From Bremia lactucae (taxonomy: Eukaryota > Oomycota > Peronosporomycetes > Peronosporales > Peronosporaceae), in the NCBI RefSeq assembly GCF_004359215.1, contig NC_090610.1, positions 13,041,021 to 13,105,020 of the forward strand: a stretch of 64,000 nt of DNA, read 5' to 3'. Positions 35,310 to 47,623 of the stretch are shown here, one piece after another. Under the pieces are notes generated by a model that saw nothing but the letters and a program-made list of their open reading frames with translations, did no database searches and was not told the DNA's origin. A program made the position numbers and the translations under genes. The first letter of the stretch is position 1. The number at the start of each line of letters is the position of its first letter.

Positions 35310-37291
35310 ATGGACCTGTACGCCGATTTACCGCTTGCAAAGGGTGCAAAAGCGTCCTCAGCTCTCGATGTAGACGGCAAGTTAAAGGTCTCTATATCTT
35401 CATCTAGCTCTGGTGCGCCGTTCAAGACGTCGTTAGCGTAAATGTAGAACCACTAACACCTCGAGAATCTGTGAATTCCGTCTTTCTGGCCTTGTAGTGT
35501 GGGCCAGCGCGCCATTAATGGTTCCACAAGCAGCAAAGAACAAGAATAAGAATGTGCGAACAGCGGTGGTCACTAGCGTAGGGTTTTGTGGCCGCAGACG
35601 AGAGATTTTAGAATCCCGTGTGGACTCACTACGCTGTTCGATTGTCCCTTATTTCGAGTAGAGCACTTCACTGCTGCCCACAGCTTTAGCCGCAGCAAGA
35701 GGTAAAAGCTCGACGCGCTCAGCCGATTTGCTGGAATATAAGCCGGCGTCGATGGCTACGAGCACGACAACAGTTACTCAAGCATTCCAGAAAAGCCAGG
35801 AGAAAGGAGAAGAGGCTCGTCCCGCTAGTAAAGGGCTGGGATACATTGCAGCGACCGAGGTGTCGGTTGTTCCATCACAACAAAAGACGCATGAGGATGA
35901 GGGAGTGGGCTTAAGTCTTGGAGCAGCAGGAGCACAATTCTTCCAGGCTACGTACCGGGACGAGTACCATCCAGCTCGACCTAATAGCTACGAAGCTTAC
36001 TGTAAGGAACGAGACGACAGAAAAAGGCTGGATAAAGTCAAGAAAGAGCTAAGTCGACGCCAAAGAGACCAGGAGAGAGAGGTACGTTTATCGGAATTGC
36101 AAATTGATGACGGAAGCATGACAACGCCGATTGGTGTATGGGTAGAGCAAGTTGGAGCGTGAGCAATTGGCAAAAGATCTGGCGGAAGGACGAGCACCAA
36201 CGATGACGCTGTCATTGTCCGTTGGACGCGGTCGAGGAATGACGATGCCGGCGTGGATGCGCAAGAAAATGTTTGCTATAATTTGCCTAATGGTGACAAT
36301 AGAGTGGAGTGGTGCTAATTGCTTCGCTGTAACAGTGAAGAAAATGCTGCAATGGTAGCTTCTCAGCCAGAGAGTGAGCGCGATGTAGACCGAGAAAGCC
36401 AATTAAAAAGCTTAGAATTAAGTGAAATTACGAGTGAAGGCCAATTCGACGACGCTATGGAGCAACAAGGCGGTCTGGCATTTTCAAGCATAGATAGTGG
36501 AATGGAGTTCTCTATATCCTCTGTGACGCCAAGTTTGGCATCATCTCGGTTGGCGTTTGGAAGGAAAGCCGATTTGAACGCCTCGTCTTGTGTAATTAGA
36601 CTGAATAAAGACCGTGCTAGCAAGGAGCAATGTTTCGAACGCCACCCCTTGCCGGAGCTAGATGAGTTTGGACGAGAAATACGACATGAACCCAAAGGAA
36701 AGCTCTACGATGATCGCGGTGAAAGACACAAAGATCGTAGAAAGAGCTCGAGTAAACAAAATGATAGGCGTGATCACTTATATACAAGCCACGTGGGCCA
36801 TCCTATCAGTGAGAAGCGTCGGCGTTTGAGTGGTTGGGATAGAACGTTACCTAACAAAATTGCTACGACGAGCCGAGTAGTGCTGCTGAAGGTAACATAT
36901 TTATTTGACGCAAGCTTTATGCTGATCCTGCTTGCTTTGATAGAACATGGTTGGACCTGGCGAAGTAGACGAGGAGTTGCAAGATGAAGTCAAAGAAGAA
37001 TGCCAAGAGAAGTATGGTTTGGTGACGAAATGCACGATTCATGAAGTGACCGGAAAATGCCCGCCTGAAGAAGCTGTGTGGATTTTTGTCCAGTTTAAAG
37101 ATGTGAAACATGCGACAAAAGGTATTTATTACAGTACGAAATGGTTTAATCCGATTGCTTTTAAGCTAATCACTTTGTGTGATGGGAAAGCTTTGACTGG
37201 CTTGAACGGTCGGTTTTTCGGAGGTCGCAAGGTCAAAGCGTTGTATTATGATGAGGGGAAGTTTGAGCGAATGGACTTTACTAGCCTGTAG
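35310..37291 (+). CDS. RBM17: SPF45/RBM17-like splicing factor with C-terminal UHM
   Basis: SPF45/RBM17 (plant DRT111) acts in 3' splice-site choice through a U2AF-homology RRM. MDLYADLPLAKG begins at 35310. Exons I can fix by frame are 35684-36081, 36152-36270, 36336-36891, 36944-37121 and 37191-37291, with introns of 52-70 bp. The 5' exons (35310 to about 35620, containing WASAPLMVPQAAKNK) have unresolved junctions. Family landmarks are YHPARPNSYEAYCKERD, GRGRGMTMPAWMRKK and the UHM beginning VVLLKNMVGPGEVDEEL and ending NGRFFGGRKVKALYYDEGKF. I see no G-patch between the 'PAWMRKK' motif and the UHM, where human SPF45 has one. Instead there is a charged, Ser/Arg-rich stretch (ERHKDRRKSSSKQNDRR). 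Confidence 0.85.
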
Positions 37292-37637
37292 CGATTCATA
37301 AGAGCACTTGCAACATTATGTAATTAAAACTAATGTTGGAGACGTTTTGGCTGATTTTGTCCAAATTTGGTGCGACTAAATCTGGGCAGCGATTCTGTAT
37401 TTTAGTGCAAATATTATTATTATTAATTGCAAACAATACATCGCAGCATTAACCTTACTTAATGACTCACAATTCTTACGTCATTAATATATGCGTCACC
37501 CGTAATAACTCACAAAATTACGTGATTGATAGCTCAATGTCACAGAAATCACGAAACAGTACATCAATGCTTCGAAATTTAAATGAATTAATCATAACTT
37601 TATTGCACGGCAATTCACTTACTATAGGTACTGTTCG

Positions 37638-39899
37638 TTATTCCTCAGGATAATTCAGCACGATGAATATAGAAATAATGGCAAACGATGCGTACAAGGC
37701 CATTAAAGTGTAGCAAAGTCGTGGGCGATATCGGAAATTGTCCCAAGATGCCATTCCAAAGTTTAATAATAAACTCAGCAAGAGGTAACCAAAGCCCAAA
37801 TACATCAGCGGTGACGGCATACTCATAATAAGTGGGCCGCGCGAAATAATATTAATCGTTAGCGACAATCCAACGCCAACCAGCAAGTTGAACATTGGCC
37901 CAGCAAAGCAGCCAGCAAACGCCATAGTCGGAAAGCCATCGCGAGCGATTGCCATATTGGATACAAGATCCCCGATTGAATTGCCCCAAGCGAGAACCTG
38001 GAAACAACATTGACAATTAGATCAGCCTAAAAAGTTTTATAAACAAAGAGCACTCACCGATACACCTAAAACGGAGCTTGAGATTCCAAAGAGTGCTCCA
38101 AGGGTCTCCAAGACGGCGAGCACCTCGTTGGCAATGTTCATGATCCATACGACAGACATGCCAAAAGCCAAGGAAATTAAAAGTGCGAGCTGCCAGCCTT
38201 CAGGTGGACCAAGTGGCGATGTGGAATACTCAACAAAAGCACTAGCGAATCCACCTAGCACGACGACTGTCATTAGGAAAAAAGGGTCTTCAATACTGAA
38301 CGAAAACACCGAAATACCAAACAGTAGCATCGCAAAAGGCGGACATACGACTACGAGATTTTTATTCCAAGTGTCCTCGTCCACCAGTGGAATTGTCAGT
38401 CGTCGAACGAACACTGTAAAGATCTCAAATGGGTTCCAAACGACTCGCATGAAGGTTCCGTAAAGACTCAGTGCGGCGTTAGCGATATGTCGTGTCCATC
38501 GCTTTGGTTGAGCCGAGCCAAGCTCAACGGTCTTTAGTAGAAGTTGCTTTTCTCCAGCTGCTTGTACTTTTGCTGCTTGTACTTTTGCATCAAAATCGTT
38601 TTGTGTTGATTCCTCATCAAGCATGTCCAAAGTACTCTCCAAAGTCTCGGCAGGTTCCCCTGCCTCAAGAGAAGATAAAGACTCTTCAATGTCACTAAGC
38701 ACGTGATAACCGCGTGTCCAGCGCCTTGCCGACGTTCCAAATTGCGCAGTCTGCCCTAGCAACTCCCACGTCGATTTCCGCTGACGTCTTTGCCGCCGCA
38801 TTCGACGCAGTGACTCTTGAATTGACCCTGCGCACATTGATGAGGGGCGATTAAGATGCGCATCAGTGACTTCCAGCAATGATTTGCCTTCATCTCGACC
38901 AAGAAGCCCGTGCTTGTCACTAATATAAGACTCCGATCTTGGCGTCGGCAGGGAACATTTGCGGTACAGCATTTGATCAAGAGAACGCGGAGATGGCTCC
39001 GATTGCTCCGAATCCGAGAAGATTTGAGAATGATAGAATGTATCGTAAACCGGAATCGTTTGGCTTTTCAGGTAAGGCCGGCGTTTTTGCTGTATTGGTA
39101 CGACAAGTGAACTCTCTCCAAAACTCTTGTCACTCATCGATGACGAGGACCGATACAGCAGACCTTCTTCATCATCTCGCAATGCATACATAGAATCCAT
39201 GGGTATTTTTGATGGATAGCACCATGCGGCCAAGTACTTGTCCAAGAACACCACTGACACGTATACCAAGTAGATGCACAAGAAGCCTAAAGCTTCCGGA
39301 AGTCTCACAATTCCATCAAAGAACACCAGTCCTAGATAACACACAGCGATAAGATAAAATACTACATCACGCAGAAACGTGCGTGGTATTAATTGTTCCT
39401 GGCCGTTCGACGCCAACCCAACACAGGCCGTGATTACTGTCGTCACCAAGAGTCCACCTCCAAGAATTGCAGTTACCGCGATCGATGGCATAGGCGTCGC
39501 AAATGCAGCAATATTGGAGAAGACGTCGGGTGACCCATTTCCAAAGCTAAGGAAGGTAACTCCAGCCACGTGTGGCGGGATTCGGTACTTTTCAACGATG
39601 GCCTGCAAAACCGGACAGAAGAATTCGTCGGCTGTGGAGCTCAGCAGATACAAGAGTATAATGAGGCAGATCACGAGGATGACTCTTGCCAGCACAGGTG
39701 ATCTTTCCAGCAGCGTTGAGCAGTGCACTAAATGATCGTAGTCGATAAAGCTGTCGCTTGTACGAGATGGACCGGAACAGTCGTAGAGCGGAGCGTCAAC
39801 GACTGTCGGATCCTCACCACCAATCGCAGCAGCGAAGCACGTTACCACTAATGTTAGCAACAACGTCATCCATGCAAGCATTTGCAGCTGCTTTGGCAT
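37638..39899 (-). CDS. Cation/Ca2+ exchanger of the NCLX/CCX (SLC8B1-like) group
   Basis: Two exons (39899-38058 and 37997-37638, a 60-bp intron) encode 733 residues. The start is MPKQLQMLAWMTLLL, a likely signal peptide or first membrane helix; the frame upstream of it has only GTG. The first alpha-repeat carries GNGSPDVFSN near residue 120, with flanking membrane helices. A long hydrophilic loop (about 230-450) rich in Ser and Arg follows. The second alpha-repeat, spanning the intron, has LAWGNSIGDLVSNMA. These paired G-N-x-x-x-D motifs define the sodium/calcium exchanger superfamily, whose members move Ca2+ against Na+, K+ or Li+. Subcellular location (mitochondrial, vacuolar or plasma membrane) cannot be read from the sequence. 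Confidence 0.9.
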
Positions 39900-40988
39900 G
39901 GTAACGGGCACTTGAACCGTTGGTCGGTTGGGATGAAAAAACGGAATGAGGTGAACCTACGGAGGCGTGCCTACTTCCGTTATAATCGACTGAGGACAAC
40001 ATCAATACTTAAGTTAAGCCAATGTGGCAAGAAAAGGGATAGACTAAATTAATTGGGCTCGCCAAGGTGTTATCAGATACATGCAGCTTGAGAAACATTA
40101 AATACTGATACAGGCGCAGGTGAAGCATGGCCAGCAGCGATTTGTTTTCGCGAGTGACAAGTGTGTAGTCATTGATCTTAGTATTTTTGCTACCAAAAAA
40201 ATGAAGTAGTAATAAGCGAAGAGATGGCAGTAAATAACTATCAAACTTTCGACTGAACCGTTCTCGAATTAGACCGTATTAGCCTGTCATAATGCATCGT
40301 CAAATGCGAGTTTCGCTGGCATGTTGCTCCATCATGGTTCGACGCGGTACTGTACAGAGTTCAGTCCGTGATTTGTGCTTTTGCAATGGTTTCATGTTAA
40401 CAGTGTGATGCTCCAACTGTACCAAAACGTGCGAGCGTGTAAAGTAATTCCAAATGTCAAATTGGCAACTCCTGCCCCGCTGTAAAATCTTGCTTCTACA
40501 TTTCCTAACAATCGAAGAGTGCGACGCCATAAAATGTCCGCTACGTTGTAATGTCAACCACTTTGCTGCTTCAACATTTGCTCTAACAATTCGCATATGT
40601 GAGATTGGCTGCAGAAATAAAATGACGACATAGCGTATTCGCGCCAACGGCACGATTGTTTGACCTCGACGATGATGTCGAAAACGTGCGTGCATCATCG
40701 CATATTAAACTGCATTATTTTCATTGGTGTCGCGACAGACAACTTTATATTTAGTTTTTTCTCAGAACATCAAGAGGCTGAATGTGATATTTTGCCGCCA
40801 ATTGTAAGAACCTGTGTGATAAACATCATAGAGAAAAATAATAGCTACTTTCGCCGGAATGGGGCGAAAAGGCGCCCAAAATACACATTGACTACAAAAC
40901 TTACTACCGATTTTAAAGTGAAACGGCACTGCGTCGTTACACGTCAACTGGACACACTTTGTTTCACTGTCTCCTTACTCAGTTTACA
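39900..40988. other. Divergent intergenic region between exchanger and lipase genes
   Basis: This 1.09-kb stretch should hold both promoters. A minus frame at 40698-40300 (132 codons) and a plus frame at 40660-41076 overlap each other and the lipase start. Neither has convincing domain support. No repeats were noticed. Confidence 0.4.
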
Positions 40989-42272
40989 ATGGTCACGGAT
41001 TGTTATTCAAAGCGCCAGAATTCAAGTGCAGTGCCTCCTAGCCTGTCGTTTTCCTTCGCATGCGGCGGCTGGTTGAAGATGTACCTCTTTGGCGTGGCGA
41101 AGGCACTGCAAGAATTTGAGTTGGAGAAAGACGCACGGCTTATTGGTTGCTCAGCCGGCGCGCTCACGGCCACGGGATTGGCACTGCATTGCGACTTTGT
41201 TGCTATTCGTGATTATGTGCTTCAATGCATTATCCCGAAGGCACATGTATCGCTTGCCAGTTATTTCCGCGTGCGTACTTACCTGCGTGACACGCTATTG
41301 TGCCACTGCAGAACGCACGAATTTGAAACACTTAACAAGTCGCAGCAACTTACGATAGTATATACGTCGCTGACGTCGATGAAGTCGCGGCGTGTAACCA
41401 CTTTTGAGTCAACAGAGCATTTGACTGAAACGTTGCTGGCCTCCTGCTGCGCCACGCCCATTGCCGGTCTGCCCTTCAAACTCAACGGAGAATGGGTCAT
41501 GGATGGTGGGATGCTTGACTTTCAGCCTGTGTACGACAGCAAAACAGTCACCATCAGTCCCTTTTACTGTGTGGGCGCAGATATCAAGCCGTCGGTTTAT
41601 GTGCCGATGTGGTGGGCTATGATCCCGCCTGGAGTACGAGACGTCGAGTGGTTGTTTGATTTGGGCTACGAAGATGGGCTCAAATGGATTGTCAAGAATG
41701 GGCTAGCTGGCAGCCACAAAAATTTTGTGATTCCAAGTAAAAGCACAAATTACGCCAATGGCTGGAATACAACGGTGGGTCGTGTTGTGGGCTATCGCGC
41801 TTGTGAGAGCCACATTCTTGATGCCCTCTTCGTCGGATTGTTTGTTTGCTTGTGGAGGCCTCTGGCATTTATTTGTTTGTACCTGGAGCTGTATATTCAA
41901 GCTATTTTGTCTGGTGGGAAGGCGGTGGTCTTTGGAGCAGCGGCGAAGCTGCTGATCTCAAATATTATTATGGCTTCGTTGGCAATGGCATTAGCCACAC
42001 TGGGTTTGCAAAATACTATGCATTTCTTGCTAAGTTTGACAGTAATAGGAATTTTTTTGGGTGGCATGGTCCTTCTGGTGGGTGGTTTGCAACAAGCTGG
42101 AGCGATGGCATCGGCGGACTGGAAGCGGTGCCGCTCTTACATGCGTAGCATCACGAGCCTCTCTCTGTTTCTGCACAGCATGCCCGTGATCGGGCCCAAA
42201 GTGCAAATTAAACGTCACGAATTTCTGCTGAAGCATTCGCTGGTTTATCGCGTTGCTATGCACTTTGTCTAG
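40989..42272 (+). CDS. Patatin-like phospholipase domain protein
   Basis: The intact 427-residue frame starts at the ATG of MVTDCYSKRQNSSAVPP; upstream in-frame codons offer only a TTG. Patatin hallmarks are the oxyanion-hole region ACGGWLK (residues 24-30), the nucleophile elbow GCSAG with serine 55, and the catalytic dyad aspartate in MDGG (171-174). Together they predict a Ser-Asp acyl hydrolase acting on phospholipids or triacylglycerol. The C-terminal third (about 280-390) has several hydrophobic stretches (FVGLFVCLWRPLAFICLYLE) consistent with membrane anchoring, as in lipid-droplet or ER patatin proteins. No intron is needed. Substrate is not predictable from sequence. Confidence 0.9.
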   Translation: MVTDCYSKRQNSSAVPPSLSFSFACGGWLKMYLFGVAKALQEFELEKDARLIGCSAGALTATGLALHCDFVAIRDYVLQCIIPKAHVSLASYFRVRTYLRDTLLCHCRTHEFETLNKSQQLTIVYTSLTSMKSRRVTTFESTEHLTETLLASCCATPIAGLPFKLNGEWVMDGGMLDFQPVYDSKTVTISPFYCVGADIKPSVYVPMWWAMIPPGVRDVEWLFDLGYEDGLKWIVKNGLAGSHKNFVIPSKSTNYANGWNTTVGRVVGYRACESHILDALFVGLFVCLWRPLAFICLYLELYIQAILSGGKAVVFGAAAKLLISNIIMASLAMALATLGLQNTMHFLLSLTVIGIFLGGMVLLVGGLQQAGAMASADWKRCRSYMRSITSLSLFLHSMPVIGPKVQIKRHEFLLKHSLVYRVAMHFV

Positions 42273-43027
42273 AATTTTAAAACTTAAATATTCATGTCAG
42301 CTTTTTATATGGTCTGAAATTAGAAACGGATCATGGATTCGAGCCACGGTTTCACTTCTAAAACTAATGGATGTAGTGAAGGCTAGGTCTTTCAACGGAG
42401 CAAGATACTTATGCCGCGATTTGTTTAGCGAGAGCGTTTTGACCACGGAAACATTTTATTATTCTAGGGATAAATGTAACAATCTTTTTCAGGCAGCAAA
42501 CGCAGTCCTTCTGTCGTGACGAAGCCACTCCGTATCCGACCCATTACATAGACTATCCGATTGCTTTTGGAGGATGTTTCGCCAAGTTTTACTAGAATAA
42601 AATAGTCAGTTCGTCCGTGCCAGCTATTGGTAGGCCGCAAAACGGTAAGCTTTTTTGAAAACGATTCATTTGGCGTCAGTTGGTTGCTTTTCGATCTCGA
42701 CGCAAGCAGGTGTATTTCGACACATGTCCAGAGTTCTGTCTGAGATTCAAATAATTATCTCGAGTATTTTGCATAATGACCTAAGCAAAACTTGTGACAT
42801 CTGAACTTAATCAGCATCATATGCACGACCTTCTCGACATGTTAAACAAATGTAGGAACCTTTACTTCAGCCTAATACTCGTTACGATAGCTCTGTCCTC
42901 TCCCCGATTTTTTGCTCATTTCTTGCTGTGTAAGTATGCTTATGATAACTTTTTATCTACAGGACACCGTCGGTGCGAACTATGATTGTTTACGCTCATT
43001 ATCACGACAAGGCTTTCTGAAACAGGG
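42273..43027. other. Intergenic: lipase 3' side, no gene seen
   Basis: The AT-rich stretch contains only short frames (for example 42253-42519 and 42794-42985) without domain support. It ends at the family A LTR. Confidence 0.4.
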
Positions 43028-45253
43028 TGTCCGTTACATAAATTTATTTCCTATAAGAGGAATACTAAATATTATCGCCTATGAGGAAAACTATATAAAG
43101 AAATACAATTTTATTATCTTTATTAATTTGACATAAATAGTTCCAGCATTATCAACTTCGGTAATATTGACGCAATAAGACATTAGTTCTATTGATTGGT
43201 TGATTTAAGTTTAAATTAATACCCTGCCAATCGTTATATGACACGATTGTGTGGTGCGAAAGTAGGCGCATACATTGTTTATTTATTTAATTATAAAGTC
43301 AGTAGTTGATAGAAGATCGTTACGTAGGAGCTTACAATATTAATACAATTTTACTTTTTCTCTATTCTATAAGCCTTAGAACTAACTTTTGGTAGCTAAG
43401 ACTACTTAATTACCTGTAATCTTCCACTGCACGTCGTGTACGTGAAGTTCACTGTAATTAGTGTAGGTTGTCTTGTACTGTTAACAGTACTAGCAAAGGG
43501 TGTCGCGTTAGACCTAGTAGCACTTCGTAGCCCTTCATCGGCCCGAGCACGTCCCATCAAACATGGACATGTTGGATGAAGAAGGAGGGAGCTTTTCAGC
43601 CCCTCAAGAAGGCTATCATGCAACGCGTGAAAGGTTCGCTCATTTGAGTGACCTTGAATGGAGAGCGAGCGAACGGATAAGTTCGGTCGTAGGCGGGCCA
43701 ACCGTTAGCGCAACCTTGTTCGCTCTACAAAGAGACGAGCAACATGGGGCTATAGCCGAGTTCATAAAACACGAACTCGACGGGGCCCAAGAAAAAGTAG
43801 CGTTGCTATATCAGCAAGGCTCTCAACACATAGAGATGTTGAGAGAACAGGGTGCAACAATTAGAACTATTGAGATAGCAGCATTTACATGCTGCTAGTG
43901 GGCCGACACTTCCACATCGACCCTACAGCTTAAAGATCGAAAACTCTGAGTTTAAGGCAGTCAAAGGCGACTCCCGTTTAAAATGCTTCGTCGAATTAGA
44001 CAACGCCATAGAAGCTCGCCGCATCAATCATGATGCGACGAAAGTGTAATTTGGCATGTTTAACTTAGCCGGACGTGCGAAATCTTGGGTCTTGGGGCTC
44101 AAGCTTCACGACCCATTAGTGTTTTGGTCGGATTAGGTCTTTAAGACCCGGCTCAGACAAACATTTGAGCCACCACGGTCCAAATTCAGGGCTCGAGCTG
44201 AGCGCCTGGATTTAAAGCAGGGCAAGCGTGACCATCACTCTTATGCCCAACATACACGATACCCGGTCAGTTGTATCGTTAGTCATCCAATTAATGAAAT
44301 TGTTAAAGGTCTTGCAGACGGGCCTGCTAAGACCCACCTGTTTCCCCCGGGCTAGAAACGACCAGGCGATCTCTATAGCGAAACAGGAGGATTTTAGACT
44401 GAAACAGGCTTTGGTCCACTCAAGAAAGGGGGGCCAGAGCCCATAGATCTCTCATGTCTAGAGAGTGGGAAACCTCGCTCTTCAAGTTATAAACGGTTAC
44501 GAAAATGTAATCGGTGTCAAAAATGGGCCACTACGCCTATGAATGTAGTACCCCCCCACGGACAGAGCCTAAAAACACTAAGCGAGATCGATTTCCTGCG
44601 GGAGCAGCGGAGGACGCGGATCCGACGCTGTTGCGAAATCGCAACGGCGAGGCGGATTGTCAAAAAACGGTCGGGGTCAGTAGGTAGGGAGCGCCTTACT
44701 GATCCAGCAACGTCAAAAGAATTTGCAGGCCTTTTGACGAAAGATGCTTCTCACCCACAAACATTGTGTCTAACTGTCCCAGGAGATGAGGTAAACTTCA
44801 TCACCTTAAAAATAAAAGTGTCAAATAAATTGGCATTTATTTTCCTAGTCGATTGTGGGGCGTCGTGAATTTTATTCGACGCCAATCAATAGAAGATTGC
44901 AGGCTCAAGTTCGTTGAGCGCGATATCCCTCTAACGAGGATGACAGTGCGCCTAGCAACAGGCGCATCTGTAACAGTAAAGAAACGTGTAGTTGGTATCC
45001 AATAAACGTTAAAGAGTCAACAGTACGATGATGATTTCACCGTAATTGATTTGGATGAGCTCTTCGAGCACATGGGTTCCGTCTAATAGAGCGAACCTTA
45101 TGGATTTGAGCCTCGTTAAGGAAGGAAAAAAGGCTCTTCAAGCTGTGGAACGAATTTGGTGTCATCCTTGGATTATAATTGCTCAAAAAGTACACGCCAT
45201 GTATAAATTGGCAGCATCAAGCCGTGACGATGCCTGTCTCTCGCTCAAAAGAG
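43028..45253 (+). pseudogene. Family A Gypsy copy 2: LTR, gag, zinc knuckle/protease part
   Basis: The LTR starts TGTCCGTTACATAAAT and extends to roughly 43430. The leader palindrome region lies at about 43468. Gag opens with MDMLDEEGGSFSAPQEGYHA (43563-43898) and continues in other frames to 44460. A frame at 44539-44868 covers the protease N-terminus, ending in the active-site string FLVDCGAS, where a protease would have DSGAS or DTGAS. Sequence matching the protease C-terminus runs to 45253. A family B LTR begins at the next base, so this copy was interrupted by family B. Confidence 0.78.
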
Positions 45254-45780
45254 TGTAATGGGGCACACATTGGTTTGTTGTGGTACACTTACTTTATTGG
45301 TAAAATACAATTTTATCTTATTTGAACAAAAATTACTAAACTCCCATTTATTATGGGTTACAAATGTGGTCGCCGCCAGATTTATATCTGGCGGCCGAAA
45401 TCTTTTTAAATAAGCTAGGGTAAGGTTTTTGGATTTGAATAATCTAATTAAAGATCAGTTCCCTTCTAAACTTAAAGCGTCAAGTGCCTTCCTAAGGCTT
45501 GCGCATAAATCTGAGAGGGTTAGAAGCCTTTTTTAAGGTACATATTCTCGGGCACTAGTTGCCACTTGGTTCTATGAACCCCTGAATCCTTTGAACTAGG
45601 ATGCATTAAGCTTTAATAGCTTGTACGACTCCCTAAGTTGTTAAACCCATTAATTATATAGAACTAAGAGACTCCTCTAGTCTTAAAGTCTTCCTCTAAC
45701 TTTAGTAGCGAGGTAGATCCGCTACACCTGGTAGCACTCGTAGTCAATCTAAGCCTGAGTCTTTTATAAGACTAAGCCTT
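45254..45780 (+). repeat. Family B 5' LTR
   Basis: It starts TGTAATGGGGCACACATTGG immediately after family A sequence. It shares its full course with the minus-strand LTRs at 25260 and 60096. The stem-loop GCCGCCAGAT-TTAT-ATCTGGCGGC is at 45372-45395. Gag begins just after at 45788. Confidence 0.82.
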
Positions 45781-47623
45781 CACTGAAATGGAAGAGTTTC
45801 CAGAGCTTTCAGAGGTGAAACGAGCAGCGTTTGAGAAGCTCAATACCTTGTTCGCGCATGAACACATTAAGTTCAAAATGTCCCAGGGACGAGAAGTTCT
45901 GGAAGCAAGGCTTGAAGCCTTTATGCGTTTCAAGTCCTCTCTTATCGGACAGGTCCAGGACCACTTGGCGGCATCTATGCCAACCCGGTACATTTTTGTA
46001 CCTGATTCAGAGCCTAACACTTGCCGTCTTTGTAGTCAATGTTAAGACATTTGTGGGAAAAGAGGGAGAAAACATCACTTTCTGGATTAAGGCGATGGAG
46101 ATGACCATTGACTCCGCCTTGTTGTTAACAGAACGGCAAAAGGTGGCTATGGCCATTTCCAAAGTCGGAGGTAGAGCCGTGGAATGGGGACTATCGTGCA
46201 TCCCGTCCATAAACGACACTTTTCCCACATGATATTCGCCAAAACAGCAGATGACCAGCATGTTTGCACTGCCTAATCAGACTTTTTGCATGTGATCACG
46301 GTTCATAGCGACTCGAGAGTGTCAACGAAACCTAGGGAACTATGTCCAGGAGTTGAGAGCTCTCATTGCATCTATGCATCAAGACCAGGTGCAAAAAGAA
46401 GCAACTGTCGTAACAATTTTAATGGAGGCCTCAATGAAGGCGTTGCCCGGACGGAATTATTCCGATTCCATCCTGCTACGTTCAAAGCGGCAGTTGCCAT
46501 AGCGCAACGCGCTGATTTCGACTCTAAATCTGCTCGTGTTGGCACGCCTGTTTACCGTACAAGCTCTTCGAGCAGATCGGTTATGTCTAATAGACCAGGA
46601 CCCATGAATCTAAGCCTCGTTAAGGAAAAAGAAGAGGCAGTTTAAGCTGTGGTACAGCATAAAAACATCCGTAAATGTAATTTGTGCGGAAGCACAAAAC
46701 ATTTACGTCCCGCCTGTCCCCTACGAAATACGCGTAAAGCTTGATAGAGCACTAACTCCAACCTATAATAGAAATCTGGTACGGTGCGGGAAAACGTCGA
46801 TACCCAGTAGGTGCAAGGCGCCCTGCAAAGGGAGACCTAGGCTCTGTTGAACCTCTAGGAGGTGAGAGTAAACAGGTGCTTGCCCTAATTAGCTCGGTGC
46901 GCAATGGCACAAGGCGTGAGTACAAGCCTCACGCAGGCGACTGTGAAGGGCTTTGAGAAGCCATGGTCACTTCTTATTAACTCAGGAGCGTCTTGCAGTA
47001 ATGCTCGACGTCTTTCCCTTGAGGGAAATCAACAATACGTTGAGTCCCCGTACCTAAAGCTTCGTTGAACTTAGGTATGAAGTTTCTCGACTTTGACAGT
47101 GTGTAACGCTGTCTCGTCCTTAATTTGGATCCGAGATATGATCTGTTCCTTGGTTTGGCGTGGCTTGAACGCCATGAGCCATGGATCAATTGGAGGTTTA
47201 AGACCTAAGGCGCCAAGCAATGTTCCTAGCAAAGTTTTGAAGAGTCCTGAACCCACCTTCGCTAGGCAATAAAAGCGCTATAGGTGCGAATCGCTGACTA
47301 AATCTGTCAGTTTGTTAGACATTGTAACGTCTGAGTGAATAAACACCAATATTATTAAAATTATTTTGAGCCCGACTCAGAAAAATGGGGTGGAAAGTAC
47401 TTCGTCGAGTGACACTCGTTGTAAAAACGATTCTCTGAATGCTGAAAGCATTGTTCGCCTAAGGCCGAGTTATTAAGTGTGTAATATCCCTGAGACGTGG
47501 AGTTGCACGTCTAAGTCCACCGAGTGTGGTCAGCCGAAGTGGCATCATACTGAGTGTCAGTAGTGACACTATTGGCGGTTCGCCAAGGCATTTCGAGTTA
47601 AACCTTTTTAATGCATGCGAAGT

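Noticed and set aside
40300..40698. 132-codon minus frame between exchanger and lipase; DIWNYFTRSH looks a little like the start of a BED zinc finger
   Set aside because: The cysteine and histidine spacing of a BED finger is not present, so I do not claim a transposase remnant.
40660..41076. 138-codon plus frame overlapping the start of the patatin-like gene
   Set aside because: It is in another frame than the intact lipase, has no domain, and overlaps the lipase 5' end. It is most likely chance.
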